Shown in pieces: positions 14,925 to 23,331 of a DNA stretch of 48,596 nucleotides. The notes beneath the pieces are model-generated. The model did no database searches. It saw nothing but the letters and a program-made list of their open reading frames with translations, and was not told the DNA's origin. This DNA is from DAOPJM01 sp035399665 (lineage in GTDB: Bacteria; Bacillota; Clostridia; Christensenellales; CAG-138): contig DAOPJM010000011.1 in the NCBI GenBank assembly GCA_035399665.1, positions 1 through 48,596 of the forward strand, read 5' to 3'. The number at the start of each line of letters is the position of its first letter. Within the stretch, counting starts at the first letter, position 1. A program made the translations under genes and the position numbers.

Positions 14925-16701
14925 GCATAAGGCAGACAAGGCCGCGAGAAAGAAAGCCATGAACTCACTCAAGCGGCTGCTAAAGGACACCAAGCCCATT
15001 TCGGGCTGGCTTTTGTTCGTGGCGCTCATAAGCGTGGTGGGCGTTGCGATGACGCTCATAGGCCCTGAGATACTAGGTACGCTTACGGATAACATCTATT
15101 CGTTCTGGGCGAACGGAACGTCCATACAGGACGACGCGTTCATACGCCTGTGCGTGATATTGGCGTTTGTGTATCTTGTCGCGGGCATATGCTCGATGAG
15201 CGAGATGCTTATCATGAACAATGTGGTGTCAAGGCATTTTACGGCCGCGATGCGCATACGCATGAGCGCGAAGATAATCAAGCTCCCGATACGCTACGTT
15301 GACTCAACTCCAAGCGGCGAGGTAATCTCCCGCATGACCGACGACGTTTCCGTACTCGGCAATACGGTACACAGCTTCCTTAACATCATAATTGAGGGCG
15401 GGATAAAGCTTATCGGCATAATTGTCATAATCTTTATCATGCAGCCTCTGCTTGCGGCGTCCATAGTTATCATAGTCCCGCTGTCCATGGTTCTGTCCGC
15501 GTCCATCGCAAGCAGGAGCATGTCGCACTTCATGCGCAGCAGGGAGGCGAACGGCAAGGTGTACGCATTGACCGAGGAGGACTACACGGGCTTTGACACG
15601 GTGAAGGCCTTCAACTTGGAGAACAGCCAGGAGGAGCGGCACGCGAAGCTTTGCGACGAGCGCAGGAGCGAGCTTGAGAAGGGCTATTACCTGTCGGGAC
15701 TTGCACAGCCTGTGGTGGGCTTCACCAACAACCTGTCGTACATCGCGATATGTATCATCGGCGGTATCTTTGCCATCAACGGTACGATAAGCGTGGGCGA
15801 GGTCGTTGCGTTCGTGCTGTACGCAAAGCTTTTGGCAGGTCCCTTGGAGAGCGTATCGAACGGCTTTGCCATGCTCCAGAACACCTTGGCGTCCGCTGGC
15901 AGAGTATATGACATGCTGGACACCGAGGAGCTTCACGAGAGCGTGACCGAGCAGAAGCCGTCGGGTGAAGGGCATGTGGTTTTCGAACATGTGAACTTCT
16001 CATATGTTAAGGACAAGCCGCTGATTCAGGATTTGAACATCAACGCCAAGCCGGGGCAGAAGGTCGCCATAGTCGGCCCTACGGGCGGAGGCAAGACGAC
16101 CATTGTCAACCTGCTGATGCGCTTTTATGACGTAGATTCGGGCAGGATACTGGTTGACGGGGTGGACTCGGCTCATCTGTCGAGGGAGGATCTTCGCAAT
16201 GTGTTCTCAATGGTGCTTCAGGACACTTGGCTGTTCTCCGGCACGATATATGAGAACATCGCCTATGGCAAGGACGGGGCTACGCGTGAGGAGGTCATGG
16301 AGGCCGCGAGACAGGCGCATATCGATTACTTTGTCGATACGCTTCCGGACGGCTACGACACCGTGATCAACGAGGAATCAACCAACATTTCGGGCGGACA
16401 GAAGCAGCTTTTGACCATCGCAAGGGCGTACCTTGCCAACCGCAGGGTGCTGATTTTGGACGAGGCCACAAGCAACGTCGATACCCGAACCGAGATACTG
16501 ATTCAGAACACCATGGACGAGCTGATGCACGGAAGGACGAGCTTTGTCATAGCACACAGATTATCAACCATAGTTGACGCGGACATTATCCTTGTCGTGG
16601 ATAACGGCAGGATAGTCGAGCAGGGAACGCATAAGGAGCTGCTGAAGAAGAACGGCTTCTATGCGGAGATATACAACAGCCAGTATTCGCTGCTGCACTA
16701 A
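14917..16701 (+). CDS. Heterodimeric ABC multidrug-type exporter, catalytic subunit (BmrD/TM288-like)
   Basis: 594-residue half-transporter: a polar N-terminal extension of about 25 residues, a six-helix membrane domain, and an ATPase. The ATPase has Walker A VGPTGGGKTT (about residue 386), signature ISGGQKQL, Walker B LILDEATSNVD (about residue 513) with the catalytic Glu, and switch His in IAHRLST. The intact Glu and His show this is the hydrolysing partner of the preceding gene. Translation is probably coupled: the start overlaps the upstream gene's end, with GGGAGGTGA as ribosome binding site. Confidence 0.93.
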   Translation: MTKHKADKAARKKAMNSLKRLLKDTKPISGWLLFVALISVVGVAMTLIGPEILGTLTDNIYSFWANGTSIQDDAFIRLCVILAFVYLVAGICSMSEMLIMNNVVSRHFTAAMRIRMSAKIIKLPIRYVDSTPSGEVISRMTDDVSVLGNTVHSFLNIIIEGGIKLIGIIVIIFIMQPLLAASIVIIVPLSMVLSASIASRSMSHFMRSREANGKVYALTEEDYTGFDTVKAFNLENSQEERHAKLCDERRSELEKGYYLSGLAQPVVGFTNNLSYIAICIIGGIFAINGTISVGEVVAFVLYAKLLAGPLESVSNGFAMLQNTLASAGRVYDMLDTEELHESVTEQKPSGEGHVVFEHVNFSYVKDKPLIQDLNINAKPGQKVAIVGPTGGGKTTIVNLLMRFYDVDSGRILVDGVDSAHLSREDLRNVFSMVLQDTWLFSGTIYENIAYGKDGATREEVMEAARQAHIDYFVDTLPDGYDTVINEESTNISGGQKQLLTIARAYLANRRVLILDEATSNVDTRTEILIQNTMDELMHGRTSFVIAHRLSTIVDADIILVVDNGRIVEQGTHKELLKKNGFYAEIYNSQYSLLH

Positions 16702-16722
16702 GCATAAACGAAGTAATCAGAA

Positions 16723-16852
16723 GTCGAAGGATCTTGCCGAAAACAGAAAGGTCAAGAAGCGCTCCCATCGTGAACTGCATTGTCACACGGGGGAGCGTTT
16801 CTTTCACCGCAAGCCTGTTTCAAGATCCTTTGGCTGCCGCCTCAGGATGACA
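16723..16852. repeat. Palindromic intergenic repeat, copy 1
   Basis: Left end GTCGAAGGATCTTG and right end TTTCAAGATCCTTTGG...CTCAGGATGAC form a large imperfect palindrome; the middle has the paired core GCGCTCCC...GGGGGAGCG. The same ends and core occur at 34.8, 42.9 and 48.2-48.5 kb. It fills most of the gap between the exporter and the TraX-like gene. Confidence 0.8.
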
Positions 16853-16925
16853 AGGAAGCTCAACCACTCTCAAACAAATTTTGTGTGCGCCCTTTAACCC
16901 CTGCCGCAGCCCCTCTTAAATATAT

Positions 16926-17702
16926 CTACACCTGCGTTAGGGTCCAAAGCAAGGCAAGGAGCAGCATATGCGCGGGGTAGAAAACGTAAAAGAGGTAGGT
17001 CATCTTGGGCTTGCCCGCTTCGCCGTTGAACAACAGTATTGGCACAAGCGCCATTAGATGACCAAGGCACACTGCGTAGAAGTAGAAGCTGTGCGCCGAG
17101 GCAAGCTCCGAGGCGTGGGAGAAGGTGAACAGCACCAACACGAGCGCGGTGAGCCACTTGTTCTTTCTTGCCACATAGAAGCCCATGGTCAAAAGTACGC
17201 CCCAAAGACCGTAGTCCGTGAGGTACTTGTCAGCGATGAGCGCAAGCGGCAGGCACAGAACTATGCCTATCGCAACATACAGCAAGTGATAGAGCTGCTG
17301 CCCAAGCTGACTTTTGGCGCGGGGCATGGGGCTTGAGCCTACCCTGTCGCAGATGAGCATACACAACAGGCCGCAGAACAGCGTGAACATGACGTTCAGC
17401 CTTGAGGTATAGCAGCTCACCAGGAACTGCCCCAGATTGGAGAAGCTGAAGGTCAGGAGCACATCGGGGTTGTTCATCAGGTAGAAGGGTATCTGCGCGG
17501 CTATCGCGAAAAGCCCCATGCGAAGCAGCATACGCGGGAGGTTGCGCGTTTTGTCGTAGCCTACCGCAAGCTGAAAGGCAAAGATGGGGAACGCGACGCG
17601 CCCGATTATCCTGAGCCACATAAGCTCGCCGCCGAATACATATCCGACGTGATCCAAGAGCATACAGACGCAGGCTATAATCTTCAGCAGCAGGCTTGTC
17701 AT
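16926..17702 (-). CDS. TraX family membrane protein
   Basis: 258-residue membrane protein with about eight hydrophobic segments. The opening LLKIIACVCMLLDHVGYVF, then LRIIGRVAFPIFAFQLAVGY, later LTDYGLWGVLLTMGFYVARK and the C-terminal YLFYVFYPAHMLLLALLW are hallmarks of the TraX family (PF05857). The name comes from an F-plasmid pilin acetylase, but chromosomal members in Firmicutes have no settled function. Its ATG overlaps the stop of the xanthine-dehydrogenase-like gene by four bases (ATGA), so it is probably translated with the purine genes. No conjugation genes are nearby. Confidence 0.85.
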   Translation of the reverse strand: MTSLLLKIIACVCMLLDHVGYVFGGELMWLRIIGRVAFPIFAFQLAVGYDKTRNLPRMLLRMGLFAIAAQIPFYLMNNPDVLLTFSFSNLGQFLVSCYTSRLNVMFTLFCGLLCMLICDRVGSSPMPRAKSQLGQQLYHLLYVAIGIVLCLPLALIADKYLTDYGLWGVLLTMGFYVARKNKWLTALVLVLFTFSHASELASAHSFYFYAVCLGHLMALVPILLFNGEAGKPKMTYLFYVFYPAHMLLLALLWTLTQV

Positions 17703-20266
17703 GACTTCTTCTTCGAATAGGGGGTGTCCTCAAGCGGAAGCTTGGTTCTGAACTCCCCATCGCGGTTGTAGTAGGCGTTCTGAATGGCGGGAGCCGTCGG
17801 GATGGAGCATATCTCGCCCACGCCCTTCGCGCCCCGTGCAAGCCCGCTTTCACTCGCCCTGCCCAAGAACTTCGCCTCAAGCTCGGGTACGTTGTCGGAG
17901 CGCAGCAGCCCCAAGGTGCCGAACTTGGCCAAGGGCTTGCCGTCCTTTAAGGGAAAATCCTCGGTCAAGGCATAGCCTATGGACATTACAACGCCGCCTT
18001 CAATCTGCCCCTCCAACGCGGTGGGGTTGACAGCGGTGCCGACGTCGTGTACCGCCGTGACCTTCTTGAGCCTGCCATTTTCATCCAGCTGCGCCACATG
18101 GGTGGCATAGCCATACGCGATATGTGAGATTGGGTTGTCCTTTTTGCTGCCCATTGGGTCGGTGACGCCCATATACTCGCCAAGGAAGCTCTGCCCTTCA
18201 AGAGCTTCAAGGCTTCCTGCCTTGTCCCAAGCGGCGCGAACCATCTTAGCTGCGCGGACTACGGCCTCACCCGTGAACAGCGTCTGCCTTGACGCGGTGG
18301 TGTTGCCCGCATTCGGACAGGTCAGGGTGTCGGGAGCATGGTAGACCACCGTATCGGGAGTCACGCCTATGGTTGAACACAGCATCTGAAGCTGCACCGT
18401 ACCCATGCCCTGACCTATACAGGCCGCGCTTGAATAAAGATGCAGTTTGCCGCCCGTTACCTCTATGCGGCAGCGCCCAGTGTCGGGAATGCCCACACCT
18501 ACTCCGCTGTTTTTCATGGCACAGGCGACGCCGGCCTTGGGGTCGCTCTCCATTATCGGGCGAACCGCTTCAAGCGTCTCATACAGCGCCGTGGTGTCGT
18601 CGGCTATCTGCCCGTTTGGAAGAACCTGCCCCGGGCGAATGGCGTTTCTAAGGCGCATTTCATAGGCGGATATGCCCACCATGGCGGCAAGCTCGTTGAG
18701 ATTGCATTCCAAGGCAAAGCAGCTTTGCGTTACTCCAAAGCCCCTGAACGCGCCCGCGGGCGGGTTGTTGGTGTAGTAGGCAAGCCCTGTTATATCGATA
18801 TCCTGATAGTTGTAAGGTCCGGCGGCGTGGGTGCAGGCGCGCTGCAGCACAGGCCCGCCGAGCGAGGCATATGCGCCTGTGTCGGAGTGTATCACCGCTC
18901 TCATGGCGGTAAGACGCCCGTCCTTGTCGCAGCCGGTGGTCATATCTATTTCCATGGCGTGACGCTTGGGATGCACAAGCAGACTTTCCGCCCTGCTGAA
19001 GCAGACCTTGACGGGACGCTTTGTGTACCATGCCAAGAGAGCGGCATGGTGCTGAACACTCATGTCCTCCTTGCCGCCGAAGCCGCCGCCGACCATCATC
19101 GCGGATACCCGCACCTTGTCCAATGGCAGGCCAAGCATGGCCGCGCACTCCTTTTGCGTCTGATATATGCCCTGATCGCCGGAGAACACGCGCACTGTGT
19201 CGTCCGACATAAATGCGACGGCGCATTCAGGCTCAAGGAAGGCATGGTCGGTGAAGGGAAGGCTGTAATGCCTTGTCACCACATGCGCACTGCTTTCGAG
19301 CTTTGCCGAGGCGTCGCCGCGAAGCAGATGCTCAGAGGCAAGGATGTTGTCCACCATGCCTTCGTGCACAACGATATTGCCGTCCATAGCGGCGGCAATT
19401 GAGGTCACGGGTTCCAAGACCTCATATTCGACCTTGATCAAGGCTTTCGCGGCGGCAAGAGCAGCCTTGGTTTCGGCCGCGACCAAAGCCACGGCGTCGC
19501 CTAAGAAATGGGTTATTTCGCCCACGGGTATCATGACGTCGTAGTCCTGCTTTAGGTGCCCTATCTTCTGTTGCCCAGGGACGTCTTTTGCGGTCAGAAT
19601 CGTCACAACGCCGGGCAGCTTTTCGGCCTCCGAGCTGTCAATGGAAATTATTCTTGCCCTTGGGTACGCGCTCCTCAATGCAGAGCCGTAAATCATGCCG
19701 TCAAGGTAGACGTCGTCAGCGTACAGGGCCTCGCCTATCGCCTTCGCGGGCGCGTCAACGCGGTGCAGCCTGTCGCCCATCATGCCCTTCAGCTCGGACG
19801 AGGCGACCTCCTGCCCGCTCTTTAGAAGCTTTGCGGCGAGCAGTATCGCGTCAACTATCTTCTTGTATCCCGTGCAGCGGCATATGTTGCCCTTTATCGC
19901 AAGCCGCGCCTGTTCGGGGCTTGGGTCGGGGTTAGCGTCAATCAAAGCCTTCGCGCTTATAACCATGCCGGGGGTGCAGAAGCCGCATTGCACGGCCCCC
20001 GCTTCCGTAAAGGCGTAGGCGTAGACCTCACGCTCACGGGGGGTCAGCCCCTCTAAGGTTACAATGTGCCTGCCGTTAATGCGCTCGGTGCGCTGAATAC
20101 AGGCTTTCACGGCCTTGCCGTCCATTATCACCATGCACGCGCCGCAGGCGCCCTCCCCACAGCCGTTCTTAACGGAGGTCAGGCGCAAGCCGTCGCGGAG
20201 CACCTCGATGAGCTTTAATCCGTCCTCGCAGGTAATCAGATTTCCGTTGACGTAGAATTCAGCCAT
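17699..20266 (-). CDS. Molybdopterin xanthine-dehydrogenase-like hydroxylase, fused [2Fe-2S] and Mo domains
   Basis: 855-residue fusion. Residues 1-150 form the two-[2Fe-2S] domain, with Cys36/41/44/56 (CGEGACGAC...C) and Cys94/97/129/131 (CGFC...CRC). Residues 165-855 are the molybdopterin domain, with GGGFGGKED, substrate-site GAFRGFGVTQ and the catalytic Glu in GAKGVGE near the C terminus. No FAD domain is present. Length and architecture match the purine hydroxylase family annotated as selenium-dependent xanthine dehydrogenase, relatives of E. coli XdhD, in ssnA/ygfK loci. Likely role: interconversion of xanthine, hypoxanthine or urate-level purines in the cytoplasm. The flavin partner is probably the adjacent YgfK. 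Substrate is inferred. Confidence 0.88.
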   Translation of the reverse strand: MAEFYVNGNLITCEDGLKLIEVLRDGLRLTSVKNGCGEGACGACMVIMDGKAVKACIQRTERINGRHIVTLEGLTPREREVYAYAFTEAGAVQCGFCTPGMVISAKALIDANPDPSPEQARLAIKGNICRCTGYKKIVDAILLAAKLLKSGQEVASSELKGMMGDRLHRVDAPAKAIGEALYADDVYLDGMIYGSALRSAYPRARIISIDSSEAEKLPGVVTILTAKDVPGQQKIGHLKQDYDVMIPVGEITHFLGDAVALVAAETKAALAAAKALIKVEYEVLEPVTSIAAAMDGNIVVHEGMVDNILASEHLLRGDASAKLESSAHVVTRHYSLPFTDHAFLEPECAVAFMSDDTVRVFSGDQGIYQTQKECAAMLGLPLDKVRVSAMMVGGGFGGKEDMSVQHHAALLAWYTKRPVKVCFSRAESLLVHPKRHAMEIDMTTGCDKDGRLTAMRAVIHSDTGAYASLGGPVLQRACTHAAGPYNYQDIDITGLAYYTNNPPAGAFRGFGVTQSCFALECNLNELAAMVGISAYEMRLRNAIRPGQVLPNGQIADDTTALYETLEAVRPIMESDPKAGVACAMKNSGVGVGIPDTGRCRIEVTGGKLHLYSSAACIGQGMGTVQLQMLCSTIGVTPDTVVYHAPDTLTCPNAGNTTASRQTLFTGEAVVRAAKMVRAAWDKAGSLEALEGQSFLGEYMGVTDPMGSKKDNPISHIAYGYATHVAQLDENGRLKKVTAVHDVGTAVNPTALEGQIEGGVVMSIGYALTEDFPLKDGKPLAKFGTLGLLRSDNVPELEAKFLGRASESGLARGAKGVGEICSIPTAPAIQNAYYNRDGEFRTKLPLEDTPYSKKKS

Positions 20267-20321
20267 GGCAGGCTCCTTTCAACAAGTTTATGGCAGGTGG
20301 CGCAATATAGCAAAACACGCT

Positions 20322-23246
20322 TTAGAGCAGATAAGAGTAGCTTTGCAGTATCGCGGAGTAGATATCCGGCAAGCGGTCGTCAATGAAGTTGCTCGCGAAG
20401 CGACTGCCTCCAAGGTAAGCGAAGCCCTTGTTCTCGCCCGCCTTCAGTTCCTCTGTTGAAGCGTAGAGGGTGAGCTTGTCCTTGTAGGGCTTGCCCGTGT
20501 AGGGGCAGAATACCTCGCAGTTGCCACACTCGTTGCACATGGAGTCGATGTGCAGTATGACGCGCCCGCCGTTTACGGCAAGCTCCACGTTGGCACGGTT
20601 CGGGCAAACCTGTACGCAGCACTCGCAAACTGCAGCGCAGTCAAGACAGCGTTCGGTCTCGCGCTCAGCGCAGCTGTAATCTTGGAGAATGCCCTGCTTT
20701 GCGTAGCAGTCGGAAGGATTGCCCTTGTGCGCGGGGGTGGTTTTGTACTCGCCCGCTATCGCGTCGGCAACACGCCTTGCGTCGGCTATGGCCTCGACCA
20801 CCGTCGCGGGTCCGTCGGAGCAGTCGCCGCAGGCGTACAGCCCTTTGCGGGTTGTCATAAGATTCTCGTTCAGCTTCAGGCGTCTGCCGTCGTTCTCCGC
20901 GCCGGAGGCGGCGAAAAAGGTGAGGTCGGTTTTCTCGCCGACTGCCGCAATCAAGGTATCGCAGGGCAGCTTTTTGTGTTCGCCCGTATCAACGGGTGAG
21001 CGTCTGCCGGAGGCGTCAGGCTCGCCCAAACGCATGACAGAGCAGGTGACAAGGCCGTTCTCAAGGGCGACGGGGGAGAGCAGCTCGCAGAACTCGACGC
21101 CCGAGCTTTGGCAGAGCTGAAGCTCCTCCTCGTCAGCGGGCATATTGGCGGCGTCTCTGCGGTAGATTATGCGTACATTCTTCACGCCGTCTGCGCGTTT
21201 CGCGGCTCTGGCCGCATCCATGGCGGTGTTGCCTCCGCCCACCACGGCGACGTTCTCGCCGAGAGCGGGCAGGGTGTTCGCCTTGCTCATCCCCAAGAAG
21301 TCGATAACGTTCATGCTCTCGCCCTTTTCAAGGCGCAGTGCGCCGTGCTTTTGTGCGCCGACGGCAAATACGACATGGGTAAAGCCCGCCTCAAACAGGG
21401 CGTTCGCATCGCTTACTGTGTGATTCAGCACAATCTTTGCGCCGAGAGCCTTTAGCAGCTTCTCATCGTTATCGATGGCGTCGGAGGATATGCGGAATTC
21501 GGGGATCACATGGCGGACTATTCCGCCTAAGGCGCTCTCCTTCTCAAAGATGGTGCAGTCTACCCCCTGACGGGTCAGGAAGAAGCATAAGGCCATACCC
21601 GCGGGGCCGCCGCCCACTATGGCGACGCGCTTGTCGGAGCTCAAAGCAACGGGTTTAGCGCCTTCAAGAACGCTCTCAAGCCCGTTTTGCGCGGCGGTGA
21701 GCTTGGTTCTTCTGATGCGTACCGACTCCTCATAGAAGCTTCGGGTACACTTGCTTTGACAATGATGGGGGCATATCGTGCCCGTGATGAAGGGTAGGGG
21801 GTTCTTCTCAAGGATTAGGCGCAGAGCGTCCGTATAACGGCCTTCACCGACAAGAGCGACGTAGCCGGGGATGTCCTGCGCGATGGGGCAGCCGTGCGAG
21901 CAGGGCGCGGTGAAGCAGTCGAACATCATAAGCCTGTCGTCAAGCTTGCGCTTGGGAAGCGGCTTTACGGATCTGCGGTTTCGGGCGCTCGCTCTCGCGT
22001 TCTCGGCAAGCTTGTCCAAACGCCCCACACTTACGCCGCTGAAGGGGGCGTAGGGGAGGGCATAGACGGAGTTGGCTATCTGTGTTGCCCGCTGATACCC
22101 GCCGGGCTTTAGCAGGGTCGTGGCAAGGGTTATGGGCCAAACGCCAGCGGCGAACAGCGGCGCGGCGTTGAAGGCGTCGATACCGCCGGAGAACGAGAGA
22201 CGCAGCTTGCCGTCAAACTCGGTGCTGATGCGGTGCGCCATCTCGATGGTGAGTGGATAGAGCGAGCGGCCGCTCATGTACATCTCGCCGCTCGGAAGCT
22301 CGTTTCGGGTGACGTCCACGGGGAAGGTGTTCGAGAGCTTCAGACCGAAGCCCACGCCGTTTTCGGAGGCAAGCGCGATAAGGCGGCGGAACATGGGAAT
22401 GGCGTCGTCGTATTGCAGATCCTCGCGGAAATGGTGGTCGTCGAACATGATATGCACAAAGCCCAGGTCGTCAAGGGTCTTTCTTGCAAAGTCGTAGCCA
22501 AGTATGGTGGGGTTGCACTTGATGAAGGTGTTGAGCTTCTTCTCGGTGATAAGGTAGGAAGCGATGCGCTCAATTTCATCGGGTGGGCAGCCGTGGAGCG
22601 TCGAGAGGGTTATGCCCGTGCAGACATGGGGGCAAATGGAGTTGACATACTCGGGGTCAACGTTTGGGAGCTTGTCGAGATTTCCCAGCGCGAACCTGCG
22701 GCATTCTGTCCAAATGGGAGCGGAAGAAGCGTCCTTTAGTCCCTCGATGAAGCCGTCAATCTTGGGCGACTTGATGCCCGCAAGGTCGTAGCCGACGCTC
22801 ATGTTAAAGATAAAGCCATCGGGATCGCCCCAACCGAAGGCGCGGGTCAGCAGCTTTAGGGCGAACCACGCCTTGACATACTCGTCATAGGCCTGAGGAA
22901 CGTACAGCTCGGTTGACCACTCGCAGTTGTAGGCCTCATCCTGCGCGATGATGCAGGGCTTGGGAACGCAGCGCGAAAGCTCGTCGCCGTCCATGATTTG
23001 GACGGTTTTCAGCTCAAAGAAGCGGCAGCCCGCGTAGTACGCGGAGATGATGTTCTGGCAAAGCTGGGTGTGCGGGCCTGCGGCGGGGCCAATGGGAGTT
23101 TCCATCTTCTCCGCGAACAGGGGAAGAAGCTTGCCCTCGGTGGGGACAAACGCACGCTTCACGGAGAATACGCTGCCCTGCTTTTGCTCAGCAAGTATGT
23201 GAAGCATAAGCTTGTTAAAGGGGATAGGCGTCATCTTGTCGGACAT
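20322..23246 (-). CDS. ygfK: YgfK family Fe-S flavoprotein oxidoreductase
   Basis: 974-residue multidomain protein matching YgfK (annotated as putative selenate reductase subunit; now linked to anaerobic urate use). The start at MSDKMTPIPF is set by AAGGAGGTC directly upstream. Domains: dihydroorotate-dehydrogenase-like barrel (about 1-430); a Cys-rich GltD-type helical region (CSHGCPIAQD...CPHHCQSKC); an FAD site VAIVGGGPAGMAL and pyridine-nucleotide site VAVVGGGNTAMDAAR; and C-terminal ferredoxin-type clusters (CLDCAAVCECCVQVCP, CNECGNCEVFCP). It can thus move electrons between NAD(P)H, flavin and Fe-S centres. It lies between ssnA and the Mo enzyme, the expected order. Confidence 0.93.
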   Translation of the reverse strand: MSDKMTPIPFNKLMLHILAEQKQGSVFSVKRAFVPTEGKLLPLFAEKMETPIGPAAGPHTQLCQNIISAYYAGCRFFELKTVQIMDGDELSRCVPKPCIIAQDEAYNCEWSTELYVPQAYDEYVKAWFALKLLTRAFGWGDPDGFIFNMSVGYDLAGIKSPKIDGFIEGLKDASSAPIWTECRRFALGNLDKLPNVDPEYVNSICPHVCTGITLSTLHGCPPDEIERIASYLITEKKLNTFIKCNPTILGYDFARKTLDDLGFVHIMFDDHHFREDLQYDDAIPMFRRLIALASENGVGFGLKLSNTFPVDVTRNELPSGEMYMSGRSLYPLTIEMAHRISTEFDGKLRLSFSGGIDAFNAAPLFAAGVWPITLATTLLKPGGYQRATQIANSVYALPYAPFSGVSVGRLDKLAENARASARNRRSVKPLPKRKLDDRLMMFDCFTAPCSHGCPIAQDIPGYVALVGEGRYTDALRLILEKNPLPFITGTICPHHCQSKCTRSFYEESVRIRRTKLTAAQNGLESVLEGAKPVALSSDKRVAIVGGGPAGMALCFFLTRQGVDCTIFEKESALGGIVRHVIPEFRISSDAIDNDEKLLKALGAKIVLNHTVSDANALFEAGFTHVVFAVGAQKHGALRLEKGESMNVIDFLGMSKANTLPALGENVAVVGGGNTAMDAARAAKRADGVKNVRIIYRRDAANMPADEEELQLCQSSGVEFCELLSPVALENGLVTCSVMRLGEPDASGRRSPVDTGEHKKLPCDTLIAAVGEKTDLTFFAASGAENDGRRLKLNENLMTTRKGLYACGDCSDGPATVVEAIADARRVADAIAGEYKTTPAHKGNPSDCYAKQGILQDYSCAERETERCLDCAAVCECCVQVCPNRANVELAVNGGRVILHIDSMCNECGNCEVFCPYTGKPYKDKLTLYASTEELKAGENKGFAYLGGSRFASNFIDDRLPDIYSAILQSYSYLL

Positions 23247-23302
23247 GAAAGACCTCCTTGAAATTAATGTTGTTATGGGCAACTCCGCGTCAATATTTGC
23301 GG

Positions 23303-23324
23303 AAAAAGGGCGTCACGCGCCCTT
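23303..23324 (-). terminator. Intrinsic terminator between ssnA and ygfK
   Basis: On the minus strand AAGGGCG pairs with CGCCCTT around CGTGA, followed by a run of T residues. It lies just after the ssnA stop and about 57 bases before the ygfK start, so read-through may be limited and ygfK may have weaker or separate expression. Confidence 0.7.
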
Positions 23325-23331
23325 GCTTATT

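Noticed and set aside
15304..15990. 228-residue minus-strand frame in the second ABC exporter gene
   Set aside because: Antisense shadow of the membrane domain; composition rich in His/Arg/Leu and no motif.
16926..17702. Conjugative element suggested by the TraX name
   Set aside because: No relaxase, coupling protein, integrase or type IV secretion genes nearby; chromosomal TraX-like proteins are common.
18440..19402. 320-residue plus-strand frame within the xanthine-dehydrogenase-like gene
   Set aside because: Antisense shadow of a fully conserved Mo-enzyme domain.
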